A DNA stretch of 64,000 bases. Source: Pseudomonas sihuiensis. GTDB taxonomy: Bacteria > Pseudomonadota > Gammaproteobacteria > Pseudomonadales > Pseudomonadaceae. Of the stretch, positions 1 to 8,307 are shown one piece after another; position 1 is the first letter of the stretch; the number at the start of each line of letters is the position of its first letter. The stretch spans positions 5,412,268-5,476,267 of the forward strand of contig NZ_LT629797.1 in assembly GCF_900106015.1 (NCBI RefSeq). The letters are read 5' to 3'. The translations under genes and the position numbers were made by a program. The notes below the pieces were generated by a model. That model saw only the letters and a program-made list of their open reading frames with translations, ran no database searches and had not been told where the DNA came from.

Positions 1-87
1 GAAACCGCAGGCTGTGATGACCCCTACGCCGAAGGTAAGGGCGATCCAGCTAGACCAGCCGAAGTTTGAGTGCTCGGTGAGGGTCAC
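1..87 (-). CDS. N-terminal end of a membrane protein, possibly BCCT-like (partial)
   Basis: Reading leftward from a GTG at 87, 29 codons run off the window edge. The peptide ends in a hydrophobic glycine-rich stretch (SSWIALTFGVGVITACGF) that resembles the SWxAMLFxxGxGxGL region of BCCT-type transporters. In that family this stretch lies far inside the protein, and an in-frame TAA sits just upstream at 97-99. The gene is therefore either a short-start membrane protein or the remainder of a 5'-truncated transporter. The family call is tentative. Confidence 0.3.
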   Translation of the reverse strand, partial: MTLTEHSNFGWSSWIALTFGVGVITACGF

Positions 88-229
88 GTTCCCGCATTAC
101 AGATAAGTAATTTTCCAGCAAGGCTGGTGATAGGTGGTGGTGAGTAGGCTTGCTTGCACGCAATCACTTCTCATCTGCCTTACATGATGCTTCTGGGTCA
201 CACATCGAATCGAATACCGGACGGCGCTT

Positions 230-1147
230 ATGGGGGCTGCCGTGGCTGAGGTCGAACGGCAGGTGGCCAGAAGCTTCCTGACGACTGCGCGCTGTGCCAG
301 TTTTAAGCAGGCTGCTCGCAGTCTGAACCTGCCTCCCATGGTGCTACGCAGGCAGTTGCAGCGGCTCGAGAAAACTGTTGGAGAGGCGCTCTTCGTGTAT
401 CAGGAGCGCGCCCTTGCTCTAACGGTACGCGGTCGTTCTTTGCAGGCAGAGCTGGCTGCCCAGTATCAAGATTTGCGGCCAGAGGCCGCGTTGCTTGAAA
501 AACCCAAGCTTCGTTTGGCGTTACCCGACAGGGTGCTCAACGATATTCTGGGACGGCATCTGGTGGCCTTTCTGCGTAGGGATGCTGGTGTGCACCTGGA
601 ACTGATCCGCCAGGAACGTGGCCCGTTAATGCAGAGTGAGGTCATGATCTGGTTGGCCGATCCGAATCAGACTCGACCCGACCCAGGTTTCGCCATGACG
701 CGACCGCAGCGTCTGGCCTGCATCGACTTTCAGGCGTGCATAGCCAAGCGCTATGCGCGTGAGCGGCGCCTCCCCGCCAGCCTCGAAGATCTGAATGACT
801 ACATGCTGGTTCAGCAGGCCGATATCCCGACATCGGCCCTGTTCTCACCGTGGAATGCTCTGGTGGACTCAAGGCGCAGCGCAGTGACGCGAGTGCATTC
901 TCAGCAGTGGGCGATGGAACTGGTCAAGCATGCCGCCTGCGTTGGTCTGATGCCGAACTACATCACTCATCTCGATGCGAACCTGCAATCGCTACCCACC
1001 CTCTTCACGCAGCCCATGAGGCAATCGATCTGGCTGTCCTGCGCACCATTGTCCGCGCAGCGCGAGGACGTCGTTGGGCTGGTGGCGTTGATCCAGGCTG
1101 CGTTCGAGGAGCGGCGGCAGTGGTTTCTGCCTAATGACGGTGAGTGA
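230..1147 (+). CDS. LysR-family transcriptional regulator, divergent member
   Basis: A 305-residue protein with an N-terminal winged helix-turn-helix at about residues 12-72 (FLTTARCASFKQAARSLNL, then LRRQLQRLEKTVGEALF), as in LysR regulators. The recognition-helix region and C-terminal ligand domain are less canonical than in typical members. It lies 73 bases upstream of an OprD-type porin gene on the same strand, so control of that porin or of the transporter to the left is a reasonable guess. The length is normal for the family. The inducer is unknown. The ATG at 230 is used because no better Shine-Dalgarno/start pair is seen downstream. Confidence 0.75.
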   Translation: MGAAVAEVERQVARSFLTTARCASFKQAARSLNLPPMVLRRQLQRLEKTVGEALFVYQERALALTVRGRSLQAELAAQYQDLRPEAALLEKPKLRLALPDRVLNDILGRHLVAFLRRDAGVHLELIRQERGPLMQSEVMIWLADPNQTRPDPGFAMTRPQRLACIDFQACIAKRYARERRLPASLEDLNDYMLVQQADIPTSALFSPWNALVDSRRSAVTRVHSQQWAMELVKHAACVGLMPNYITHLDANLQSLPTLFTQPMRQSIWLSCAPLSAQREDVVGLVALIQAAFEERRQWFLPNDGE

Positions 1148-1220
1148 AGCTACATGTCGAACCAGGCGACATGGTTACAAAAACAACGATGCCTCACCCA
1201 TAACAATTGGAGCATAAAGC

Positions 1221-2549
1221 ATGAAACGATCCACCCTGGCACTGGCCATTACGGCGGTTGCACTCAGTCAGGCTGCTTCCGCCGATTTTCTCGGAGACAG
1301 CAAGGCGACGCTCGATATGCGCAACCTCTACTTCAATGAGGATGTGCGTGATCGCGACATTCCATCTACTCAGGAGTGGGGGCAGGGATTCATCCTCAAC
1401 TATCAGTCTGGCTTCACCGAAGGGACGGTCGGCCTGGGGGTTGATGCCATTGGACTGCTGGGGGTGCGCCTCGATAGCGGTGGCCGGTCAGGCAAGGCAG
1501 GTATTGATCGTAACCCTGGCGCCCTGTTCCCGCTGGATAGCGATGGTTCTGCGGTCAGTGACTATAGCAAGGCCGGTGTAACGGCCAAGGCGCGTCTTTC
1601 CAAGACCGAGTTGCGCCTAGGCACTCTGCAGCCGAAGTTGCCGGTGGTGACTTTCAACGATGGTCGCCTGTTGCCGCAGTTGTTCTAGGGTGGTCAGATC
1701 GTCTCCAACGAGATCGAAGGGCTGACCTTGACAGCCGGTCAGTTGGAGCACGCAAAAGGTCGGAGCTCGACTGACTCACGTGGCTTGTCCATCGCCGGAT
1801 CCAACAATGCAACCACTGGACAGTTCGTCAATACGTTCTATTTCGCGGGTGGCGACTACAAGGTCACCAAGGATCTCACCGCTCAGTATTACTTCGGCAA
1901 TCTGGAAGATTTCTACAAGCAACATTTCCTGGGATTGATCCACAACTACGCACTGGGCGGTGGCAATCTCAAGACCGACCTGCGTTACTTCTACAGCACC
2001 TCCGATGGCAAGAACAGCAGTGAGAGCGGCCGGGCTGAGGGCTATCGCAGCAACGGTTACTGGACGGTCGGTGACAGCAAGCGTGGTGAGGTAGATAACC
2101 GTACCTGGAGTGCCTTGTTCACCTACAGCCATAGCGGTCATGAGCTGAGCGCGGGTTATCAGCAGGTGTCCGGCGATAGCGCCTTCCCGTACCTGAATGC
2201 TGGCGACGGGGCAACCAGTTACCTGATCACCGATCGGCAGATCGGTCGTGGTGGTAAATTCCTCAGTGCTGGCGAGCGCACTTGGTTGGCCGGCTATGCC
2301 TATGATTTTGGCAAGCTGGGTATCTCGGGGCTAAAAGCCTCGGTGATGTATTTGTCGGGTGATAACGTCGACAGCGCACAGGGTGAGCGTAACGAATGGG
2401 AGCGTGACCTGCGCCTCGATTACGTTCTGCAGGAAGGATCACTGAAGGGACTTGGCTTCTCTCTGCGCAATGCCAGTCTGCGTGGCAATGTTGGGGCAGA
2501 CGTCGATGAGAATCGGCTTTATGTGACGTACAGCTTGCCACTGCTTTAA
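1221..2549 (+). pseudogene. OprD-family outer-membrane porin gene with one in-frame TAG
   Basis: A Shine-Dalgarno GGAG precedes the ATG at 1221. A signal peptide (MKRSTLALAITAVALSQAASA) leads into an OprD-type barrel. Codon 156 is TAG (1686-1688), and translation resumes in the same frame to 2549, giving 442 residues in total, the normal family length. The intact paralogue at 3279 reads RLLPQSFKG where this gene reads RLLPQLF-stop-GG, so the stop replaces a single residue of a conserved block. No frameshift or other stop is seen, which suggests a recent event. The context TTC-TAG-GGT would be produced by C-to-T change of a CAG codon inside a CCAGG sequence. Unless the amber is suppressed, only a 155-residue fragment is made. 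Confidence 0.85.
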
Positions 2550-2597
2550 ACCATGGAAAGTTGCCTCTTCTGTTCTGTGCAGAAGGGGCAACATGAT

Positions 2598-3038
2598 TCA
2601 CTTCAATTCGTTTTTTTCAGCGGTTGATAAAGACGAACCGCTACCGTGGCTGCTCAACTGGAGTACGATGCCACAGTATGCCATTTTTTCACTTCCTCCC
2701 TTGCAGCGCCCGAGCAATTCGCGCAACTGCGCATGCAGTGCCTGCAAATTCTGAATGCGTGCCTCGACATGAGCGATGTGTTCTTCCACCAATGTACTAA
2801 TGAGTGCGCAACTCGCATGCGGCCGATCATGCATTGCCAATAAGCGACCTATTTCTTCCAATGTCATATCGAGTGCACGACAATTGCGGATGAATGTCAG
2901 GCGCTCGAAGTGCAGCTGACTATATAAACGATAGTTACTGTTATTGCGCGAGGGGCTGGGTAGTAACCCCTGGCGCTCGTAGTAGCGAATGGTTTCCACT
3001 GGGCAGCCTGTTCGCCTAGCGAGTTCACCAATTTTCAT
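2598..3038 (-). CDS. cadR: CadR/PbrR-type MerR family metal-responsive regulator
   Basis: The protein begins MKIGELARRTGCPVETIRYY, the classic MerR helix-turn-helix; the upstream ATG at 3065 adds nine unconserved residues and is less likely. The central NCRALDMTLEEIGRLL block and three cysteines placed as in CadR (one in HASCALI, a pair in LGRC...AYCGI) point to Cd(II)/Pb(II)/Zn(II) sensing. MerR activators twist promoters with overlong spacers. No cadA P-type ATPase gene adjoins it. The best operator of this class in the window lies 4.9 kb away in front of czcRS (7931-7961). It is convergent with the broken porin gene. Confidence 0.85.
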   Translation of the reverse strand: MKIGELARRTGCPVETIRYYERQGLLPSPSRNNSNYRLYSQLHFERLTFIRNCRALDMTLEEIGRLLAMHDRPHASCALISTLVEEHIAHVEARIQNLQALHAQLRELLGRCKGGSEKMAYCGIVLQLSSHGSGSSLSTAEKNELK

Positions 3039-3149
3039 AATGATGCTTCCAGAGTACGTCAGCATGAGGTGCTGATACTGCCGTTAGAGCGGCTTGCCAT
3101 CATCTAGATTGATGGCTTCGTGACAGTCTGGAAATGAAGAGGTTCTTTG

Positions 3150-3165
3150 ATTACGAAATTGTAAT
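3150..3165. promoter_or_regulatory. Candidate response-regulator box upstream of the OprD-type porin
   Basis: ATTAC-GAAATT-GTAAT is an inverted repeat with a 6-base centre. The same arms and spacing recur at 8116-8131 before czcC, and a weaker copy is at 4654-4669. Because CzcR is an OmpR-class regulator encoded nearby, this is proposed as a CzcR site. It lies 114 bases before the porin ATG. Confidence 0.45.
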
Positions 3166-3278
3166 GCGGCGCTCATCTTCGAGTTATCTGGAGGTTGCAA
3201 GGATAGAAGGGCCAAATCCACAAGAAGAAATCGGCCTATGACAATCCCAATACTGCCGGTAAGCATCAGGAGCAATGC

Positions 3279-4622
3279 ATGAAAAAAAGTCCTCTAACCA
3301 TGGCGATCATCTCCGCGTTGGCATTCGGTGCAAGCGCGATGGCTCAGGCATCCGAGCCTCAGGCATCCGAAGGCTTCATCGAAGGAAGCAGCCTGAATAT
3401 TCTCAACCGAAACTTCTATTTCAACCGTGATTTCCGTAAGGGCGAAGCTAGAGTACTGCCCAACGGTGAGCGCAGCAGCTACACCGAGGCATGGGCGCAC
3501 GGCATCATGGCTAACTTCGAGTCCGGTTTCACTCAGGGAACCGTTGGTTTCGGCATCGACGCTTATGCCGGACTGGGCTTGAAGCTTGATACCGGTGATG
3601 GACGATATGGCCCCGGTGGTAGTGTCAACATGTTCCCGGTGGACAGCGATGATCGTGCCGAGGACTCGTACTCGAAAGTGGGGGCCGCGGTAAAGGCGCG
3701 CTTCGCTGATACGGTCGTCAAGGCCGGTGACGTATTCCCAACGACACCTGTCGTGCACTACGGGGACTCTCGTCTGCTGCCGCAGAGCTTCAAAGGTGTG
3801 ACGGTCGTCAACGAAAGCATAGAGGGCCTGACCCTGCAAGGCGGTCGTCTACATGCCATGAGCCAACCGCAGGAGAGCACTTCACGCGGTGATTTCGCGA
3901 CCTTCTATGCTGGGCAGGTGGACTCTCCCTGGGTCGGCTACTTTGGTGGTGACTACGAGCTCAACGACAACCTGGGCTTCAGCCTTTACAGCAGCCGTTT
4001 GAAGGATGCCTGGGATCAGTACTACGCTGGCATGTGGTGGACTTACCCACTTTCCGAGGACCTGTCGTTGTTTGGTGGTCTGAATTACTACAACGCCACC
4101 GACGAAGGTAAGAAGCAGCTGGGTGATTTCAGTAACAACATCTATAGCGGTAGCATCGGTGTCAAGTACGGCGCTCACCGTGTAGCGCTCTCTCACCAGC
4201 GTAACAACGGCGATGACGACTTTGACTACCTGCGTCAGTCCGACTCGATCTTCCTCGACAACTCCCTTCAGTACAGCGACTTCAACTCGCCCAAGGAACG
4301 CTCCTGGATGGTGCGCTACGATCTGGACATGGCTGACTTTGGTGTGCCAGGGCTGAGCTTCATGGCGCGTTACGCGCGGGGGAGTGATGCGGACTACTCC
4401 AACGCTAACAGCACGTACATGCGCAGGGATGATACAACTGGTAACCCGCTGACCGATCAGAAGCGCTGGGAACGCGACTTTGAGGTCAAATACGTATTCC
4501 TCGAGGGTTCTCTGAAGGATCTGTCCGTGCGCGTGCGTCAGATGACCACTCGCGCTACTGCTTACGAAAGCGACCTCGATGAAGTGCGTGTGATCGTCGA
4601 GTATCCGCTTCAGGTGCTGTAA
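3279..4622 (+). CDS. OprD-family outer-membrane porin
   Basis: A 447-residue porin with a Sec signal peptide (MKKSPLTMAIISALAFGASAMA), a GGAGC Shine-Dalgarno, and the alternating beta-strand pattern ending VIVEYPLQVL, as expected for an 18-stranded OprD barrel anchored by a terminal hydrophobic strand. OprD proteins pass small cationic or carboxylated substrates across the outer membrane; the substrate cannot be read from sequence. In Pseudomonas aeruginosa oprD is repressed through CzcR during metal stress, and here the gene sits beside a czc locus with a matching inverted-repeat motif upstream. It is followed at once by a hairpin. Confidence 0.92.
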   Translation: MKKSPLTMAIISALAFGASAMAQASEPQASEGFIEGSSLNILNRNFYFNRDFRKGEARVLPNGERSSYTEAWAHGIMANFESGFTQGTVGFGIDAYAGLGLKLDTGDGRYGPGGSVNMFPVDSDDRAEDSYSKVGAAVKARFADTVVKAGDVFPTTPVVHYGDSRLLPQSFKGVTVVNESIEGLTLQGGRLHAMSQPQESTSRGDFATFYAGQVDSPWVGYFGGDYELNDNLGFSLYSSRLKDAWDQYYAGMWWTYPLSEDLSLFGGLNYYNATDEGKKQLGDFSNNIYSGSIGVKYGAHRVALSHQRNNGDDDFDYLRQSDSIFLDNSLQYSDFNSPKERSWMVRYDLDMADFGVPGLSFMARYARGSDADYSNANSTYMRRDDTTGNPLTDQKRWERDFEVKYVFLEGSLKDLSVRVRQMTTRATAYESDLDEVRVIVEYPLQVL

Positions 4623-4630
4623 CGACATTC

Positions 4631-4651
4631 AGGGGCGGCATCGCCGCCCCT
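4631..4651 (+). terminator. Hairpin after the OprD-type porin gene
   Basis: Perfect stem AGGGGCGGC / GCCGCCCCT with a 3-base loop, starting 8 bases after the stop codon. There is no T-run, so it may stabilise the 3' end rather than terminate by itself. Confidence 0.6.
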
Positions 4652-4653
4652 GT

Positions 4654-4669
4654 CTGACAGGATTGTAAT
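4654..4669. promoter_or_regulatory. Weaker copy of the candidate CzcR-type box
   Basis: CTGAC-AGGATT-GTAAT keeps the right arm and centre of the motif at 3150 and 8116, with 3 of 5 bases in the left arm. It lies about 95 bases before the small secreted protein gene, a distance similar to the other two copies. Confidence 0.35.
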
Positions 4670-4763
4670 TTGAACCTCATGCTCATGTTAGGTGCCGATG
4701 CATAACATGGGACTGTCTTCAAAGCGTTCGTTTCCACGTTTGCTCAGTCAGTCCGAGGTGCAT

Positions 4764-4958
4764 ATGAAAGTTTTTTCCCAGTTTCTGCTTATCGTGTTTC
4801 TGGGGGCGGCCAGTATGGTTGCCTCTGCAGAGGATGGTTCGGAGCGCTCGCTCAATGCCGTCAAGCAATTCCGTGAGAATCAGCAGCGCATTCATGGTGA
4901 CAAAGCCGTTGAGCAGCAGAAGTCGTCCCCAAGTGCTCAGGGTGAGCAAGACGACTGA
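4764..4958 (+). CDS. Small periplasmic protein, possibly PtrA-like
   Basis: Predicted 64-residue protein. The ATG at 4764 follows GAGGTG at good spacing and opens a clear signal peptide (MKVFSQFLLIVFLGAASMVASA); the upstream ATG at 4692 would bury it. The mature part is hydrophilic and charged (EDGSERSLNAVKQFRENQQR) and ends in glutamate and aspartate. Small secreted proteins of the PtrA type are metal-induced in Pseudomonas and have a similar start after the signal peptide, but the match is only impressionistic. It lies between the porin and the czc locus and has a candidate metal-regulator box upstream. Confidence 0.65.
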   Translation: MKVFSQFLLIVFLGAASMVASAEDGSERSLNAVKQFRENQQRIHGDKAVEQQKSSPSAQGEQDD

Positions 4959-5046
4959 GCGCGTGAACTAGCGCAAGCCGTCCTGCTCGCTCTCTCCAGT
5001 CCATCTCTTGGTAGCTCCCGCTCCTTTGGTGAGAGATGGTTCCTTG

Positions 5047-5071
5047 GCGCCCCTTTGGGGGCGCTTTTTTT
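5047..5071 (+). terminator. Rho-independent terminator
   Basis: Stem GCGCCCC / GGGGCGC followed by seven T residues, about 90 bases after the small secreted protein gene; a strong canonical terminator on the plus strand. Confidence 0.85.
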
Positions 5072-5199
5072 GTTCGTCAAAGAATTGGGTTGGAACTGCT
5101 TAGTCTTGTGGGCGCGATATCTCTCCACTTGAGTTTGCTCTATCCCAAGTTGAGTGGGCACTGATTGATAGTGGATAGTGTCTGCCGTAATAAGTGTCC

Positions 5200-5640
5200 A
5201 TGATCCATACCAGGCGACGTTTTCCGAATAATTCAAAAGAGAGACGGTAGAGCAGTGCTTACTGGCACGACGCTTCGTCATATGTTCGAGAGACGCTTGG
5301 TATCGCTGAAAGTCTGTTGGGCAAGTGGAAGTGCTAGAACGAACAGCAGTGTGAGTGGTGAAAGTGTGAAGCTGCGCCAGCGGCTGGCTCAGGTCAACAG
5401 TAATGCGATGCTCTAAAGACGCTCGCCATCTCCTCACAGCCCACGGAGTCAAGTTTAGCGCTGTCGAGGCATTGGTCGGTCTCTATCCCGTAGCACTGAT
5501 GTGCCGGCTGCTGTGGGTATTAAGCAACGGTTTCTATGCCTGGCAGCAGCGGTCGCCCTCGGTGTGAAAGATGGCGAGTCGGCGTCTGAGCAAGGAGAAC
5601 CACACCATCTACCATGAGATGAATGTCTGTAGGGGACGAA
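5200..5640 (+). mobile_element. Eroded IS3-family transposase remnant (orfA and start of orfB)
   Basis: No intact ORF remains, but three-frame reading recovers ordered pieces of an IS3-type element: an OrfA start (MIHTRRRF near 5200), FKRETVEQCLLARRFV, LGIAESLLGKWKC, then the OrfB start FSAVEALVGLYPVALMCRLL followed by GFYAWQQRSPS (about 5455-5562). Stops and small indels interrupt every piece, and the catalytic DDE part is not visible. The remaining bases between 4959 and 5737 show only the terminator at 5047 and no gene. The ends of the element were not identified with certainty. Confidence 0.7.
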
Positions 5641-5737
5641 GTGGGCGGCTGAAACTGAGAAAATGTGTCGTCTGGTGAGGGGCTTGTATTCGACGTAGAT
5701 GGGGCAAAAAGGGGGCGCCATCCCTGGCGCAATTCGA

Positions 5738-7171
5738 TTAAGCAGTCTTTTCCGTTGAGCTTTGGCGGGCCTGCTCGATCAAGGGCTTTGGTAAAGGGAA
5801 GTACAGCGTAAAAACTGTGGTCTGATCTGCGATGCTGCTCACGCCCACGTGGCCATGGTGCAGGCTCATGATCGAATGCACGATGGCCAGGCCCAGCCCG
5901 GTGCCGCCATCAGCACGTGACCGTCCACGATCCACGCGATAGAAACGCTCGAACAGTTTGGGTAGGTGCTCGGGAGGAATGCCTGCACCTGGGTTGCTCA
6001 CTGCCAGGGTGGCGTTCGTCGCGTTAGTGACGAGGTCAATATCGATTTTCGAGCCTTCCGGGCTATGGCGGATGGCGTTGGATAGCAGGTTAGAGATAGC
6101 TCTCTGTACCATCAAGCGATCGCCATTAATTGTTGCGTACCCTGATACGTTGAGTTTGATGTCCTTTTCTTCGGCCGTGAGGCTGAAAAGCTCCACTACT
6201 TTCTCTGCCTCTTCGTGCAGTGCAATTGCCTCGAAGGGGATAAGTGCTGCCGGATGGCTGACGTGGGCGAGAAACAGCATGTCCGATACGATCCGTGTGA
6301 CCCGGCCGAGCTCCTCAGTGCAGTTCTCCAGCACCAGTTTGTATTCCTCTGGCGGGCGTTCCCGTGAGAGCGTCACCTGCGCTTTACCGATCAGATTGGT
6401 GATGGGGGAGCGTAATTCATGTGCCAGGTCGTCAGAGAATTGCGAAAGCTGTTGTACGCCACCGTCCAGGCGATGAAGCATGAAGTTGATGCTGTTAGCC
6501 AATTCGCGAAGCTCCTGCGGTAGGTTATCCAGTGGCAGGCGATGGCTCAGATCCTGGGTCGAGACGAGTTCTGCAACCTTGCGGAACTGATTCAGGGAGC
6601 TCAGGCCGCGATGAGCGATCCACCAGGCTCCGGCCGCGATCAGAGCCAGTACGAAGGGCAGGGCAATCAAGGTGGATTCGACATAGGCATGTAGCAGTGC
6701 TTGGTCAGCGGAGCGCTCCAGTGTAAGGACGGCGCGTATTCGTGATCCGTCCTTACGCAGAATAAGCTGCGAGGCGGTCAAGAGCTGCTTGTCCTGCGCA
6801 TCTCGCCAATCTTCGAAGGCGATGGTCTCGCTGGCGTTTTCTATAAAGGAAGGTAGGGCCTCCTGTGTCTGGCCCACGCTCATGATTTCCTTGGGAGACG
6901 AGCTGTCGTCATAAAGAGCGAGCGAGAGGCTGTCGTGGCCTTTGATCAAATCTCTGATGTTGTGGGCCTGGTCACCGACTTCCGGGCGAGTGTTGATTTC
7001 TCTCATGCCATGGCGGATTTGCTGAAGCTTGTCCTCGAGGCTTTGCTCTGCAATGTAGTCGAGCTGCCGGCTTAACGAGAAATAAGCCAGCGCACTCAGC
7101 AGTGCAACCAGTATCAGGCCCAGTATTGCGACCGACAGGCTGAGTTGGCTTGAGAGTCTGGCAGGCCTCAT
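5738..7171 (-). CDS. czcS: Heavy-metal sensor histidine kinase
   Basis: A 477-residue membrane kinase: TM1 near residues 12-32, a periplasmic sensor part, TM2 near 165-185, HAMP, H-box with [18 protein letters not shown], then N, G1 and G2 boxes ([28 protein letters not shown]). This is the IrlS/CusS/CzcS type that senses periplasmic metal and phosphorylates its partner regulator. It overlaps the regulator gene by 4 bases, so the pair is translationally coupled. Opposite lies the czcCBA operon. Zn/Cd/Co sensing is inferred from the metal type of the pump. Confidence 0.92.
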   Translation of the reverse strand: MRPARLSSQLSLSVAILGLILVALLSALAYFSLSRQLDYIAEQSLEDKLQQIRHGMREINTRPEVGDQAHNIRDLIKGHDSLSLALYDDSSSPKEIMSVGQTQEALPSFIENASETIAFEDWRDAQDKQLLTASQLILRKDGSRIRAVLTLERSADQALLHAYVESTLIALPFVLALIAAGAWWIAHRGLSSLNQFRKVAELVSTQDLSHRLPLDNLPQELRELANSINFMLHRLDGGVQQLSQFSDDLAHELRSPITNLIGKAQVTLSRERPPEEYKLVLENCTEELGRVTRIVSDMLFLAHVSHPAALIPFEAIALHEEAEKVVELFSLTAEEKDIKLNVSGYATINGDRLMVQRAISNLLSNAIRHSPEGSKIDIDLVTNATNATLAVSNPGAGIPPEHLPKLFERFYRVDRGRSRADGGTGLGLAIVHSIMSLHHGHVGVSSIADQTTVFTLYFPLPKPLIEQARQSSTEKTA

Positions 7172-7842
7172 TGACGAGCCTCCAGTACATAGCCGACGCC
7201 GCGCAAGGTGTGGATCAGTTTGTTCTCGAAAGGGTCGTCGATCTTGGCGCGCAAGCGGCGGATGGAAACTTCGACGACGTTGGTATCACAGTCGAAGTTC
7301 ATGTCCCAGACCAGCGAGATGATCTGGGTGCGCGAGAGTACTTCGCCGCTGCGTCGCATCAGCAGGTGCAGCAGAGCGAACTCCTTGGTGGTCAGATCGA
7401 TTCGTTGGCCGTTGCGATAGGCGCGGTGGCGGGCTGGATCCAGCTCAAGGTCGTCGACCTTGAGCACGTCTGGCGCGCTGACCTGTTCACCTCTTCGTAG
7501 CAGCGAGCGAACTCTGGCCAGAAGCTCGGGGAACTCGAATGGCTTCACCAGATAGTCGTCGGCACCGGAGTCGAAGCCTTTGAGCTTGTCGGCCAGGCGC
7601 CCGCGTGCCGTCAGCATCATCACAGGGGTGCGACTATTACGGCGAATGCTGGCCAGTACGCCCCAGCCATCGATCTCTGGTAAGTCGACATCAAGGATGA
7701 TCAATTCGTAGGACGCCTGGGCCGCCATGTGCAAGCCGTCGACACCATTGGTGGCAATATCGACGACATAGCCGCTCTCGGTAAGTCCCTGGTGGAGATA
7801 TTCGGCAGTTTTAAGCTCGTCCTCAACAATCAGGATTCGCAT
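7168..7842 (-). CDS. czcR: OmpR-family response regulator of the czc locus
   Basis: A 224-residue protein with receiver domain (acidic pair EDE near the N-terminus, phospho-acceptor in [11 protein letters not shown], lysine in YLVKPF) and a C-terminal winged helix ([38 protein letters not shown]). It is expected to activate czcCBA and its own operon when phosphorylated by CzcS. It overlaps czcS by ATGA. The 383-base gap to czcC carries a MerR-type promoter reading into this gene and a candidate site for this regulator near czcC. Confidence 0.93.
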   Translation of the reverse strand: MRILIVEDELKTAEYLHQGLTESGYVVDIATNGVDGLHMAAQASYELIILDVDLPEIDGWGVLASIRRNSRTPVMMLTARGRLADKLKGFDSGADDYLVKPFEFPELLARVRSLLRRGEQVSAPDVLKVDDLELDPARHRAYRNGQRIDLTTKEFALLHLLMRRSGEVLSRTQIISLVWDMNFDCDTNVVEVSIRRLRAKIDDPFENKLIHTLRGVGYVLEARQ

Positions 7843-7930
7843 GTAGTAGTTGACCTTGGTGGGGGAGAGAAATTTTTATCGAGTCGCGATGATTGTTGGA
7901 CTTGGGGGGCGATCGGCATTTGCGTGGCGG

Positions 7931-7961
7931 ATGATGATCCCTGTAGTAACTACAGGGTCAA
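7931..7961 (-). promoter_or_regulatory. MerR/CadR-type operator and promoter reading into czcRS
   Basis: On the minus strand, -35 TTGACC (7956-7961) is followed by a 19-base spacer and -10 CATCAT (7931-7936). The spacer overlaps a perfect 9-bp inverted repeat CCCTGTAGT-A-ACTACAGGG (7939-7957). An overlong 19-20 base spacer filled by a dyad is the hallmark of MerR-class promoters, and the dyad resembles cadA promoters controlled by CadR in other pseudomonads. It lies about 90 bases upstream of czcR. The CadR-type protein encoded at 2598-3038 is the obvious candidate ligand. Confidence 0.75.
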
Positions 7962-8115
7962 GCGGGAGGCCCCTGATTTAGAGGGCTACAGCCCCGTCCG
8001 TGTACGCCGCTGGTTGCTTTTATGATGCTTTTTATATGTCCAGTTGTAACTTTATGACTCGAATGATTGTTGCATTCGCGGCATGTTAATACAGCGTTAT
8101 ATGGCGTGGCTGGGC

Positions 8116-8131
8116 ATTACGTAATTGTAAT
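8116..8131. promoter_or_regulatory. Candidate CzcR box upstream of czcC
   Basis: ATTAC-GTAATT-GTAAT, an inverted repeat with the same arms and 6-base spacing as 3150-3165. It is 95-110 bases before czcC, a plausible position for an OmpR-class activator site. Confidence 0.5.
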
Positions 8132-8187
8132 TTTGCAGTCACCTCGACGATAGGTGAGGCTCCCTAAATTCTGCACCGAATAAAGTT

Positions 8188-8307
8188 TTCGGAGGTTTCA
8201 TGCATGTCTCCGAATTTATCCAGGTGTGGAGGAAAAGCCCTTGTCGAGGCGTTATTCGAGAATTGCTGAGGCACTTTGCCTCGCTGTTGCCTGCTCATTC
8301 ATCGTGA
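8188..8307 (+). other. czcC leader: hairpin and overlapping upstream ORF
   Basis: A hairpin TTCGGAG / CTCCGAA (8188-8214) encloses a strong Shine-Dalgarno GGAGG and an ATG at 8200. That ATG opens a 35-codon reading frame (stop 8305-8307) overlapping the czcC start out of frame. The Shine-Dalgarno is partly sequestered by the stem. This could tune czcC translation; no expression evidence is available. Confidence 0.4.

Noticed and set aside
2598..3278. CadR operator at its own gene or before the OprD-type porin
   Set aside because: No dyad with MerR-type spacing was found there; the only good one is at 7931-7961.
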